Of a DNA stretch of 64,000 bases, positions 27,366-36,187 are shown in pieces; position 1 is the stretch's first letter; the number at the start of each line of letters is the position of its first letter. The stretch is from NCBI RefSeq assembly GCF_000427965.1, contig NZ_ATZA01000015.1, forward strand, positions 1 through 64,000. Direction: 5' to 3'. The position numbers and the translations under genes are program-made. The DNA is from Olivibacter sitiensis DSM 17696. GTDB taxonomy: Bacteria > Bacteroidota > Bacteroidia > Sphingobacteriales > Sphingobacteriaceae. Under the pieces are notes generated by a model. It worked only from the letters and a program-made list of their open reading frames with translations. It had not been told where the DNA came from and searched no databases.

Positions 27366-27600
27366 TTTTTGTTTTTTCAAAAATATGTTTGTTCACCGCA
27401 TAATAGCAATTTGAGTGCCAAAAAAGCTTTTTTCTCAGGCTTACCCGATTTACAAAACCCTATTCCCAAATAGCACCTATGTGAAATGGATAGATGAGCG
27501 GCTGGCCCGAGATGGCCTTGCCCAAAAACAATAATCTCAAAACACCGCTCCACATAAATCGAAAACTTCGTAGATTAGCACACAAAACGAATCAACGGAT

Positions 27601-30528
27601 ATGAAAAATCACAAAAACTACGCCTTAGCTTTCTTTCTGCTATTTGTGGCGGGCAACGGCATAGCCCAAGAATACGAATGGAAAACGGAGCAATCGGGTG
27701 GCTATACCTACCGTACGGTGACCGACGATCCTACGAAATCCAGGTTTTATACCTTGAAGAACGGGCTCACGATAATATTGAGCCCAACGCCGAAGGAACC
27801 GCGCATCCAATGTTACATCGCCGTGAAGGCAGGAAGCAAGACCGATCCCGCCAACCATACCGGGCTGGCCCATTACCTGGAGCACATGCTGTTCAAGGGC
27901 ACGGACAAGTTTGGTTCTTTGGATTGGTCAAAAGAGAAGCCTTTACTGGACGAGATAGACAAACTGTATGAACAGTATAACAGTACCACCGATAGTGCCC
28001 AGCGCAAGCAAATCTATGCAAATATAGACAGCGTATCGGGCGAGGCGGCCAAGTACGCCATAGCCAATGAGTATGACAAGATGATGGCTGGTATGGGAGC
28101 GCAAGGTACCAATGCCTTCACTTCTTTTGAGCAGACCGTCTACACGGAAGACCTGCCCAGCACGGCGGTCGACAAATTCTTGGCCGTGCAGGCCGAGCGC
28201 TTCCGCAGCCCGGTTTTCCGTCTTTTCCATACGGAACTGGAAGCAGTGTACGAGGAGAAAAATCGTGGATTGGATAGTGATAGTCGTAAAACCTTTGAAG
28301 CCATGTTTGCCAACCTGTTTCCCAATAGCTATGGCAAGCAAACGACCATTGGTACCATTGAGCACTTGAAAAATCCATCGCTCATAGCCATCAGGGAATA
28401 TTATAATACTTACTATGTACCCAACAATATGGCTATTATCCTCTCTGGCGATTTCAACCCTAATGAGGTGATCAAAAAGATCGACGCCAACTTTGGCTTC
28501 ATGCAAAACAAGCCAGTGCCACCATATACTTATGATGAGGAAAAGTCAATAACGACACCTGTGGTGAAGGAGGTATGGGGGCCCAATCCAGAAAGCATCA
28601 TGATCGGCTATCGTTTCCCAGGAGCATCTACCAAAGACGCCCAACTGCTGGAACTGATGGGAAGTATCCTTACTAATGGTAAAGCTGGCTTATTTGACCT
28701 CAATCTGGTGAAACAGCAAAAATTGCTTTCTGCCGCAGCCTTTCCCTATGTGCTGAAGGATTATAGTACGCTCATATTGCAAGGTAATCCGATAAAAGAC
28801 CAGTCGCTGGATGACGTCCGCAACTTGATGCTGGCCGAGATCGATAAGCTGAAAAAGGGCGACTTTCCTGAGAGCTTGCTGACGGGTATTGTGAACAATG
28901 CTAAGAAAGCAACCATACAATCAAACGAAAGCTACGAATCAAGGGCCAGCAATCTGATGGATGCATTCACTTCCGGTATAGACTGGAAAACACGCGTAGC
29001 CTACGATAAGACCTTGGCGGAGATCACAAAAGATGATATAGTTGCCTTTGCCAACAAATACTTGAAAAACAACTATGTGGCTGTGTACAAGAGACAAGGA
29101 GAGGATAAGAACATGCTGAAAGTGGAAAAGCCATCCATTACGCCAGTAGAGGTGAATCGCGATGCCCAATCGCCTTTCTTGCAGCACATCGATGCGATGG
29201 CCGAAACCAAAATCGAACCTAAGTGGTTGGATTTCAATAAGGATATCAATAGGACAAAGGTGAAAGGAACGGAGCTGCTCAGCGTGGAAAATAAGGACAA
29301 CGCCATTTTCCGTCTCGCCTACCGTTTCGATATAGGCAGCTATAATGAAAAGTTGTTGCCTATTGCCGCCCAGTACATCCAGTTTATCGGCACGAAAGAT
29401 AAAACCGCGGAAGACATCAGCAAGGCCTTCTATCAATTGGCGTCTTCTTTCAGCGTATCGGCCTCCACGGAGATTACCACTATATCCCTCTCGGGATTGC
29501 AGGAGAATTTCGATGAGACCGTAAGCCTGTTTGAGGATCTGATTCGCCATGCCGAACCCAATGAGCAGGCGTTGACTGGACTGAAAGTGCGCCTGCAAAA
29601 GGCACGTGAAAATGCTAAGCTCAATAAATCGGCTATCTTACAAGGCTTGCTGAGCTATGCGCAATATGGAGAGAAAAATCCTTTCAATAATGTGTTGAGC
29701 GATGCGGAACTGGAAGCTATCACCGCACAGGAGTTAATAGACCTCTTGAAGGATTTATTGAACTATAAGCCTCAGATTATCTACTACGGACCCAAATCGG
29801 GAACCGATGTTGCTGTTGTGATAGATTCGCTACATGCCATACCAGACTCATTTAAGGACTATCCTACACTTGTAGAGTTCAAAAAAAGAGATCAACAGGC
29901 CAATGAGGTTTATTTTGCTCACTATGACATGGTGCAGGCAGAAATAGACTGGTTTAGGAATGCTGAGGTTTATGATCCCAATAAGACTGCCATCATTCAG
30001 TTGTTCAACAATTATTTTGGTGGCGGCATGAGCGGTATCGTGTTCCAAACCATTCGCGAATCCAAGGCGCTGGCCTATTCAACCTATGCCTACTATAGTT
30101 CACCAGCCAAAAAGGACGATCGATACAGCATAGTGGCCTATGTGGGTACACAGGCCGACAAGATGAACGAGGCCATTGCCGGTATGAACGACCTGATCAA
30201 TAACCTGCCCGAATCTGAAAAGGTATTTCAAACAGGTAAAGAGAGTTTGCTGAAATCCCTGGTGACCAGCCGCATTACCGAAGACGGCATTATCTACAGT
30301 TATTTGAGCGCCAAGCGTTTGGGCATTGATTATGATATGCGCCAAAAGGTATATAGCGAGGCGCAGAAATTGAACTTTGCCAATTTAAAAGCTTTCCATG
30401 ACTCGGAGTTTAAAAACAAGCCTTATGCCTACTGCATTGTAGGCAGCAAAGAGCGTATCCCTACTGCGGATCTGGAAAAATACGGTACGGTAAAGGAATT
30501 GGATTTAAGTACCTTGTTCGGGTATTGA
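27601..30528 (+). CDS. M16-family zinc metallopeptidase, periplasmic
   Basis: The 975-residue protein has a signal peptide (LAFFLLFVAGNGIAQ) and the inverted zinc motif HYLEH at about residues 91-95, with ELEAVYEEKNR further on supplying the distal zinc-binding Glu. The two M16 halves are both present: the active N-terminal half and a second half (about 520-970) with GGMSGIVFQTIRESKALAYS, the binding-loop region of the inactive half. This arrangement, as in pitrilysin-type enzymes, encloses and cuts small unfolded peptides. No neighbouring gene points to a specific substrate. Confidence 0.93.
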   Translation: MKNHKNYALAFFLLFVAGNGIAQEYEWKTEQSGGYTYRTVTDDPTKSRFYTLKNGLTIILSPTPKEPRIQCYIAVKAGSKTDPANHTGLAHYLEHMLFKGTDKFGSLDWSKEKPLLDEIDKLYEQYNSTTDSAQRKQIYANIDSVSGEAAKYAIANEYDKMMAGMGAQGTNAFTSFEQTVYTEDLPSTAVDKFLAVQAERFRSPVFRLFHTELEAVYEEKNRGLDSDSRKTFEAMFANLFPNSYGKQTTIGTIEHLKNPSLIAIREYYNTYYVPNNMAIILSGDFNPNEVIKKIDANFGFMQNKPVPPYTYDEEKSITTPVVKEVWGPNPESIMIGYRFPGASTKDAQLLELMGSILTNGKAGLFDLNLVKQQKLLSAAAFPYVLKDYSTLILQGNPIKDQSLDDVRNLMLAEIDKLKKGDFPESLLTGIVNNAKKATIQSNESYESRASNLMDAFTSGIDWKTRVAYDKTLAEITKDDIVAFANKYLKNNYVAVYKRQGEDKNMLKVEKPSITPVEVNRDAQSPFLQHIDAMAETKIEPKWLDFNKDINRTKVKGTELLSVENKDNAIFRLAYRFDIGSYNEKLLPIAAQYIQFIGTKDKTAEDISKAFYQLASSFSVSASTEITTISLSGLQENFDETVSLFEDLIRHAEPNEQALTGLKVRLQKARENAKLNKSAILQGLLSYAQYGEKNPFNNVLSDAELEAITAQELIDLLKDLLNYKPQIIYYGPKSGTDVAVVIDSLHAIPDSFKDYPTLVEFKKRDQQANEVYFAHYDMVQAEIDWFRNAEVYDPNKTAIIQLFNNYFGGGMSGIVFQTIRESKALAYSTYAYYSSPAKKDDRYSIVAYVGTQADKMNEAIAGMNDLINNLPESEKVFQTGKESLLKSLVTSRITEDGIIYSYLSAKRLGIDYDMRQKVYSEAQKLNFANLKAFHDSEFKNKPYAYCIVGSKERIPTADLEKYGTVKELDLSTLFGY

Positions 30529-30568
30529 TAAAAAAGTAGGTGTATCAAAAGCGCTGTAAAAGCATATG

Positions 30569-30619
30569 TCTACCGCCATTTAGAAGCCGATTTTCGAGTG
30601 GTGACGGAATGGCGGTAGA
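30569..30619 (+). terminator. Inverted repeat after M16 gene, probable terminator
   Basis: TCTACCGCCATT (30569-30580) and AATGGCGGTAGA (30608-30619) are perfect 12-bp arms around a 27-base loop, followed by TTATATATTC. The loop is long for an intrinsic terminator and the T-run is weak, but the position 40 bp after the M16 stop fits. Confidence 0.5.
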
Positions 30620-30713
30620 TTATATATTCATGCGCAATTTATTTAGATGGGGAAAAACTTTCAAAATAGAGCCAAAGAGGGTACCTTTGCATACACGCTA
30701 AAATCTACAGGAA

Positions 30714-31190
30714 ATGGATACTCCCCAATACCATTTACAGGATACAAAAAACAATATCAAACGCGTTCCCATGTTAGTGGCTATGGCAAAGGGAAAATGT
30801 GCCAGATGCCGCAAAGGGAATCTTTTTAAAGGACCATTTACTTCAAACACAAACGAGGTATGCAGCAGTTGTGGCCTTACCATTGAACGTAACCCAGGTT
30901 ATTTTTATACTTCTATGTTCGTGAGCTATGCAATGAACGTGGCGGAGATCGCCACCTTGTGGATTGCTACATCGGTGCTTTCAGGTGACTCTAATGATCC
31001 CTGGCTCTATTTGTCTGTAATAATTCCGGGATTGCTCCTCATGGCACCATTCAACAACAGGTACTCTAAGGTGATACAAGTATATTGGCTGGATCCCGGC
31101 TTGAAATATAGGCCCGAGTTGGCGGATACTTTTAGTAAAGAACGTAAGGAGGATGAAAGCGAATTGAAGGAGGCAGTTTCCGAGCCATAG
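30714..31190 (+). CDS. DUF983 family membrane protein
   Basis: The 158-residue protein carries two Cys pairs, KCARCRKGNLF and CSSCGLTIERNPG, forming a zinc-ribbon-like head, followed by two membrane helices (MFVSYAMNVAEIATLWIATSVL and YLSVIIPGLLLMAPF) and a charged tail. This is the layout of DUF983 proteins, widespread in Bacteroidota and Alphaproteobacteria and of unknown function. The start is uncertain: the ATG at 30714 gives a 20-residue lead-in before the usual family start near MLVAMAKGKC. Confidence 0.85.
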   Translation: MDTPQYHLQDTKNNIKRVPMLVAMAKGKCARCRKGNLFKGPFTSNTNEVCSSCGLTIERNPGYFYTSMFVSYAMNVAEIATLWIATSVLSGDSNDPWLYLSVIIPGLLLMAPFNNRYSKVIQVYWLDPGLKYRPELADTFSKERKEDESELKEAVSEP

Positions 31191-31225
31191 GATAAATAAA
31201 GGATCAAAGGAAATACCCCGTCAAA

Positions 31226-31378
31226 TCAATTGCTTTTGATTTTCACTACGCCTAGTATAAGCGCAATGATGCCCAGTACTAAGGCCAGGTAGATAATATC
31301 ACCTGCTATTTTCAAAACCAACCCAATCAGCCAGACGGCAATGAGGATAGCTGCTATAGTAAAAAATATTCCTCTCAT
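31226..31378 (-). CDS. Small Lmo0937-type membrane protein
   Basis: Starting at the ATG at 31378 (MRGIFFTIAAILIAVWLIG), this 50-residue protein is made of two hydrophobic helices with a short turn (KIAGDIIYLALVLGIIALI). It matches the pattern of the lmo0937/DUF5670 small membrane proteins, often stress-induced; the function is not known. A longer frame to 31495 adds a basic N-terminus that the family lacks. Confidence 0.75.
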   Translation of the reverse strand: MRGIFFTIAAILIAVWLIGLVLKIAGDIIYLALVLGIIALILGVVKIKSN

Positions 31379-31654
31379 AATATAATATGTGTTTAGTTCT
31401 TTTTTGAAGTGTTCAACACGCGAAGGTTTCTTTTTGTTTTTGTAAAGCGATATCGTCCTAAAGAGAGACTTGATTGGTTTGACTTTTAAAACCAAGTGTC
31501 TTTAATTTATAGAACCGTAATGAAAATATCGAACTCTCAAATATAAGGGCTATAGTGTCCAATGAACAGCTATTGGCAAACGCTCTCTAATGAAAAGGGG
31601 CGCTGTATTTTCCACAAAAAATCAGCAGTGAGGTAAGACGATATGATGCAAAAA

Positions 31655-31690
31655 GCCGATAGGCTGCCTTTCTTTGGGCAGCCTATCGGC
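31655..31690 (-). terminator. Intrinsic terminator after metalloprotease gene
   Basis: GCCGATAGGCTGCC and GGCAGCCTATCGGC are perfect 14-bp arms around an 8-base loop, followed on the minus strand by TTTTT. It ends the transcript of the gene whose stop is at 31703. Confidence 0.9.
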
Positions 31691-31702
31691 ATTAATCAGT
31701 TC

Positions 31703-34246
31703 TTAAAGCCATTCATGGTCGTTCATCAAGAAGTCCATGCTAGGCATAATGGGCGCGCCGGGAGGCATCTCGGCGCTTGCTGCCGGCTTGAAGGCCGAAG
31801 GATCTTTTTCGAACTGGGCTATTTGTGCCAGACCGAACAGGATGTTTGCCTTTGCCGCATCTTTACTTCCCGCCTCGCGTTGTTGCAATAGTGCTTTCAG
31901 CTGAGCTATCTTCAGCAAGGCTTGTCCTTTCACCAAGTCGGAAGATGCATCTCCTGCCGCAAGTTCCAACAGGTATTTGACCACTTGGTTGTTCACTACG
32001 GCCTGCAGGTCACCGTAATAGCCATTAGGTAGCCCTTTTGCCCAAGTTTGTTCAATCAGTTTGTCTACTACGGCAGCGAAGCCGGGCTGTTTGGCATCTC
32101 GTCCGTTATACTCTATGAGCCTGGCAGCACGTTGTGGGTCCAGTATGGAGGAGACCGTTAAGGCGGCAGCCGATTCGGCAGCGGCCAGCGGATCAAAAGT
32201 AGGACCGGTATTGCCTCGGAAAGTTTCCATGGATGCAGGATAGCCCGAGGGGCGGGGAGGGATCATCTGAATGAGCTTTTCGGGTAAGGCCAAGGCCTCT
32301 GGCGTAATGCTTCCCAGCAAGAGGTCAAGTGCCTCCCATTGGCGCTTGGGATCTACCGTTTGCGTAGGCACCTGCCCATCGTTCTTCACCGCATGGGTAA
32401 AGTATAGGCCGCCAACACTTTTGGCCACGGCCTCCACTTGGTAGCGATGCAGCAAATAGATAGGTACCAACACTTCATGGATAGTTGTCAGAGGTTCGCC
32501 GTCCAGTATGGATTTTTCCGAGAAGCGGTCCAGCACCGTCCTACGCACCTTCATCAAGGTCTTCATAGCCTCTAGTGGATCTGTGCCATCATCCCATTGG
32601 TGCGATACGGGGTGCGTGTATCCGCCAATGTCGGGGATATACTGATGCCCCTGCGCCAAAGTCTCTTTCATGATTTTATCCAATTCGTCAGCCTCATTGG
32701 CCCCTTTTGGGAATTGACTGTAGCCCCAGATAACCGCACGAATGTCCCAAGAACCGATTCCCTTGGCATAGGCATCGCTCAAATCTATGGAACCATCACT
32801 GTTCAGCTTGGCTCTCGGGAAAGGGTAGTCCATGACCGATGCCCTGTCTTTTGGGCTGGCAGCAAAGTTATGCGTGAAACCGAGGGTATGTCCTATCTCA
32901 TGGGCCGAAAGCTGACGTATACGGGCTAAGGCCATCTCCTCCATCTCTTTTGGTATGGGTTTCCCTTGTTCGTAAGGTTGCAGCAGTCCTTCGGCAATCA
33001 GGTAGTCCTGCCTGTGGCGATCTGCCCCCAGTGTCACTACGCCTTTGATGATTTCTCCCGTACGTGGGTCGGAATAGGAAGATCCATAAGAAAAAGCCCT
33101 AGGATTGCCAGCCCTGTTCACCCAGTTGACCACATTGTAGCGGATGTCCATGGGATCGGCCCCTTCTGGCAGCTCCTTCACCTGAAAGGCATTTTTGAAG
33201 CCTGCGGCTTCAAAAGCTTCGTTCCACCAGGCTCCACCTTCTATCAATGCACGTTTGATGGGCTCTGGGGCACCTCTGTCTATATAATAGACGATGGGCT
33301 TTATCGGTTCGCTCAGGGATGCGGTGGGATCTTTTTTCTGCAGGCGGTGCCGTCGGATATACCTTTTGACCAGTGGTACGCTCATTGGAGCAGAAAAGTC
33401 CATAAAACTGAACTGGTTGAAGCCCGAGCGGGGATCAAAAGCGCGTAGCTCATAGCCTGGTTCGGGCAGTTCCACGAAAGACTGGTGCAGGTTGAGTGTG
33501 ATGGCATTGATATCGGGGGCAATGTCGCTGGAGCCTCCACCGAACCCCCTGCCCGATGAAGTCGACGCGCCAGTAAAGGTGAGCAGCGCCTCAAACTCGG
33601 TATTTTTGGGAAAGTTTTTAGTGTTGGGCAGGAACACGGCGGAACGGCTCTCGTCTACCCGATAGCTGGCAGATGAGGCAGCTTGCCGAGATGCCGTACC
33701 TCCAGGGCGCGCCGAGCCCGATGCCAGTCCCGATGCTACGTTCAAGGCATCGCGGACAATAAAAGGCGTGATGTCTATCAAAGATGAAGAACCATCTTGC
33801 GCTACTGGGACGAATCCCCAAAGGACTGATTTTGCGAAGGCATTTTCTACGGCTTCTACCTCATCTGCATTGTCCGTGATGGCCCGAAATCCGTAGTTGG
33901 GTTCCACCAAAAGCACCTTGGGGCCCATACGAATGAACTTTGCAACCCTTGCGGAAGCTCTTCCCCGTTCTGCTGCTCGTCCAGCTCCGTTAGACAAGGA
34001 GCTGAAATACAGGAATTCTTCGTCAAATCGTTCAACTTTCAAAAAAAGCTTGCCGTTGGATTCGTCATAGAAAAAATCGAAATAGCCTTTATAAGGTTTC
34101 ATCTTTTCTGTAATGGCGGCAATGCTTTGCTTAGCGGTACCTGTCGCAGCCTGGCCCGAACTTGATCTATCGGGCGGTTGCGCATTTGCGCCACCCATGA
34201 ATAATAGCAAGGTAAGTATCCATGCTGCTGTAATCGTTTTCTTCAT
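31703..34246 (-). CDS. Exported zinc-dependent metalloprotease (DUF5117/DUF4953 type)
   Basis: The 847-residue protein has a signal peptide (ITAAWILTLLLFMGGANAQ), a DUF5117-type domain (about 60-350) and a metzincin-like catalytic region with HEIGHTLGFTHN near residue 450, whose three His bind zinc. Other family strings are FEAAGFKNAFQVKELPEGADPMDIRYN and GTDPLEAMKTLMKVRR. These proteases are common in Bacteroidota, exported to the periplasm or surface; their substrates are unknown. It is a single-gene transcript ended by the hairpin at 31655. Confidence 0.9.
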   Translation of the reverse strand: MKKTITAAWILTLLLFMGGANAQPPDRSSSGQAATGTAKQSIAAITEKMKPYKGYFDFFYDESNGKLFLKVERFDEEFLYFSSLSNGAGRAAERGRASARVAKFIRMGPKVLLVEPNYGFRAITDNADEVEAVENAFAKSVLWGFVPVAQDGSSSLIDITPFIVRDALNVASGLASGSARPGGTASRQAASSASYRVDESRSAVFLPNTKNFPKNTEFEALLTFTGASTSSGRGFGGGSSDIAPDINAITLNLHQSFVELPEPGYELRAFDPRSGFNQFSFMDFSAPMSVPLVKRYIRRHRLQKKDPTASLSEPIKPIVYYIDRGAPEPIKRALIEGGAWWNEAFEAAGFKNAFQVKELPEGADPMDIRYNVVNWVNRAGNPRAFSYGSSYSDPRTGEIIKGVVTLGADRHRQDYLIAEGLLQPYEQGKPIPKEMEEMALARIRQLSAHEIGHTLGFTHNFAASPKDRASVMDYPFPRAKLNSDGSIDLSDAYAKGIGSWDIRAVIWGYSQFPKGANEADELDKIMKETLAQGHQYIPDIGGYTHPVSHQWDDGTDPLEAMKTLMKVRRTVLDRFSEKSILDGEPLTTIHEVLVPIYLLHRYQVEAVAKSVGGLYFTHAVKNDGQVPTQTVDPKRQWEALDLLLGSITPEALALPEKLIQMIPPRPSGYPASMETFRGNTGPTFDPLAAAESAAALTVSSILDPQRAARLIEYNGRDAKQPGFAAVVDKLIEQTWAKGLPNGYYGDLQAVVNNQVVKYLLELAAGDASSDLVKGQALLKIAQLKALLQQREAGSKDAAKANILFGLAQIAQFEKDPSAFKPAASAEMPPGAPIMPSMDFLMNDHEWL

Positions 34247-34425
34247 ACTTGTTGAATTTATGGTTTTTGAGTTGACGTACGTTTGATTATTTCAAATGTC
34301 ATAATAAATAGTTGGATTAATTGAGTAAAACCGCTATGTGTATCCATTTTTTTACGTTTGTAAATAATGTTGGCATTTATCTGTTGAATTGTTTGCAGGA
34401 CGGCAAAAAGCTCTTGGTAATTGCA

Positions 34426-34456
34426 TTGCATTAGTTGAGCAATTTATCTAAGTTTG
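34426..34456 (+). promoter_or_regulatory. Predicted promoter of pyrR-pyrB
   Basis: TTG at 34426-34428, a 20-bp spacer and TAAGTTTG at 34449-34456 fit the Bacteroidota housekeeping promoter well. The leader would be about 50 nt. I saw no PyrR-type attenuator hairpins in it. Confidence 0.6.
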
Positions 34457-34516
34457 CATAATTTATGCTTGGGATATGGTTATTGTATAACAGCCCTTTA
34501 AAAAATCAAACAACTG

Positions 34517-35068
34517 ATGCAACGATCTATTTTGCTTAACGGACCGAAATTCAACATTACTATCCAGCGTTTATGCCATCAGTTGATAGAGAATCATCAT
34601 GACTTCTCCAATGCGGTGATAGTGGGGGTACAGCCGAGAGGAATCCAACTTTCCCAAAGGATCAAGACAGAGCTGCAAGAAATTTTGAAAATAGACAACC
34701 TGCCTTATGGTGAGATGGACATCACTTTTTTTCGCGATGATTTCCGAAGGGTGGGGACAGGGCCCTTGGTGCCCAACACGACAAACATGGACTTCATTAT
34801 TGAAAACAAGAATGTGATTTTGATAGATGATGTTTTATGGACAGGGCGCACCGTGAGGGCAGCGATGGACGCCCTCCAATCTTTTGGACGGCCGAACAAA
34901 GTGGAACTTTTGGTGTTGGTGGACAGGCGCTTTTCGCGCCATCTTCCCATAGGGGCGGATTACATAGGCATCCAGGTAGATTCCATCAACTCACAGAAAG
35001 TGATCGTCAACTGGAAAGAGACAGAGCTCGAGGATGAGATCATTCTCCTCAATGAAGACGAACAATAA
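34517..35068 (+). CDS. pyrR: PyrR: pyrimidine operon regulator / uracil phosphoribosyltransferase
   Basis: The 183-residue protein is a type I phosphoribosyltransferase: the PRPP-binding motif VILIDDVLWTGRTVRAAMDAL is at about residues 96-116, with ITFFRDDFRRVG in the flexible loop region and VIVGVQPRGIQLSQ near the N-terminus. PyrR proteins bind UMP/UTP-charged RNA leaders to attenuate pyr genes in Firmicutes and also convert uracil plus PRPP to UMP. It precedes pyrB by 26 bp. Without a visible attenuator, the enzymatic role may dominate here (inference). Confidence 0.93.
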   Translation: MQRSILLNGPKFNITIQRLCHQLIENHHDFSNAVIVGVQPRGIQLSQRIKTELQEILKIDNLPYGEMDITFFRDDFRRVGTGPLVPNTTNMDFIIENKNVILIDDVLWTGRTVRAAMDALQSFGRPNKVELLVLVDRRFSRHLPIGADYIGIQVDSINSQKVIVNWKETELEDEIILLNEDEQ

Positions 35069-35094
35069 ATTCAAGGCTAGTATAAGAAACGGAA

Positions 35095-36033
35095 ATGGCA
35101 GAGACAGCACAATATTTAAGTACTAGGCATGTGCTCGGTATAAAAGATCTAAATGTAGATGACATACAACTTATCCTCAATACGGCAGATACGTTCAAGG
35201 ACGTGATCAATAGACCTATTAAGAAGGTGCCTTCGCTGAGGGATATTACGATAGCCAATATTTTCTTCGAAAACTCCACACGTACCAGATTGTCATTTGA
35301 ATTGGCGGAGAAAAGACTGTCTGCCGATACTATAAATTTTGCGGCATCTTCCTCTTCTGTAAGCAAAGGGGAGACTTTGATAGACACGGTGAACAATATC
35401 CTGGCCATGAAGGTCGACATGATTGTTATGCGTCACCCTTATCCCGGTGCTGGTGTGTTCTTAAGCAAATATGTTAAAGCTCAGATAGTCAATGCAGGTG
35501 ACGGGGCGCATGAACATCCTACTCAAGCACTCCTGGACGCGTTCTCCATCCGCGAACGGTATGGGGAGCTGGAAGGCAGAAAAGTAGCTATTATAGGCGA
35601 TATCTTGCACTCGCGCGTTGCCCTATCCAATATTCTGTGCCTACAAAAAATGGGTGCTGAGGTGATGGTCTGCGGACCTACTACATTGATACCGAAACAT
35701 ATTGCTTCATTGGGGGTTCATGTGGAGCATAACTTGATGAAGGCATTGCGCTGGTGCGATGTGGCCAATATGCTTCGCATTCAGCTGGAGCGGCAGGATA
35801 TCAACTATTTCCCTTCATTGCGAGAATATTCATTGTTATATGGGCTTAATAAAGAACTGCTTGATAGCTTGGATAAGCAAATTACCATCATGCATCCCGG
35901 GCCTATAAATCGGGGTGTGGAGATAACAAGTGATGTGGCAGATAGCGATCATTCCATCATCCTCGATCAAGTAGAAAACGGGGTGGCCGTGCGGATGGCC
36001 GTTCTTTATCTATTGGCAAACAAAAGAGGATGA
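35095..36033 (+). CDS. pyrB: Aspartate carbamoyltransferase catalytic subunit
   Basis: The 312-residue protein has the carbamoyl-phosphate motif STRTRLSFE (about residues 61-69), MRHPYPGAG, GAHEHPTQALLDAF and the aspartate-side loop region (WCDVANMLRIQLERQ), the length being normal for PyrB. It joins carbamoyl phosphate and aspartate to N-carbamoyl-aspartate, the committed step of pyrimidine synthesis. No pyrI regulatory-chain gene follows. It shares an operon with pyrR. Confidence 0.97.
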   Translation: MAETAQYLSTRHVLGIKDLNVDDIQLILNTADTFKDVINRPIKKVPSLRDITIANIFFENSTRTRLSFELAEKRLSADTINFAASSSSVSKGETLIDTVNNILAMKVDMIVMRHPYPGAGVFLSKYVKAQIVNAGDGAHEHPTQALLDAFSIRERYGELEGRKVAIIGDILHSRVALSNILCLQKMGAEVMVCGPTTLIPKHIASLGVHVEHNLMKALRWCDVANMLRIQLERQDINYFPSLREYSLLYGLNKELLDSLDKQITIMHPGPINRGVEITSDVADSDHSIILDQVENGVAVRMAVLYLLANKRG

Positions 36034-36187
36034 ATGCCATTGCCAGGGTATTGCGTTTTGTACCGCATAATATATTATTTTCTTGGATTGCTCGTTATAA
36101 TTAGGGGTTATCAACAGGTGTGGAGTTTTTGTTTAGGCAAAGACGCACCATTCTTCTTAAATAGCAGAAATATTTAACACACGCTAT

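Noticed and set aside
28939-29598. Long minus-strand open frame inside the M16 gene
   Set aside because: It is antisense to a well-supported peptidase gene, has no family-like motifs, and arises from the codon use of the real gene.
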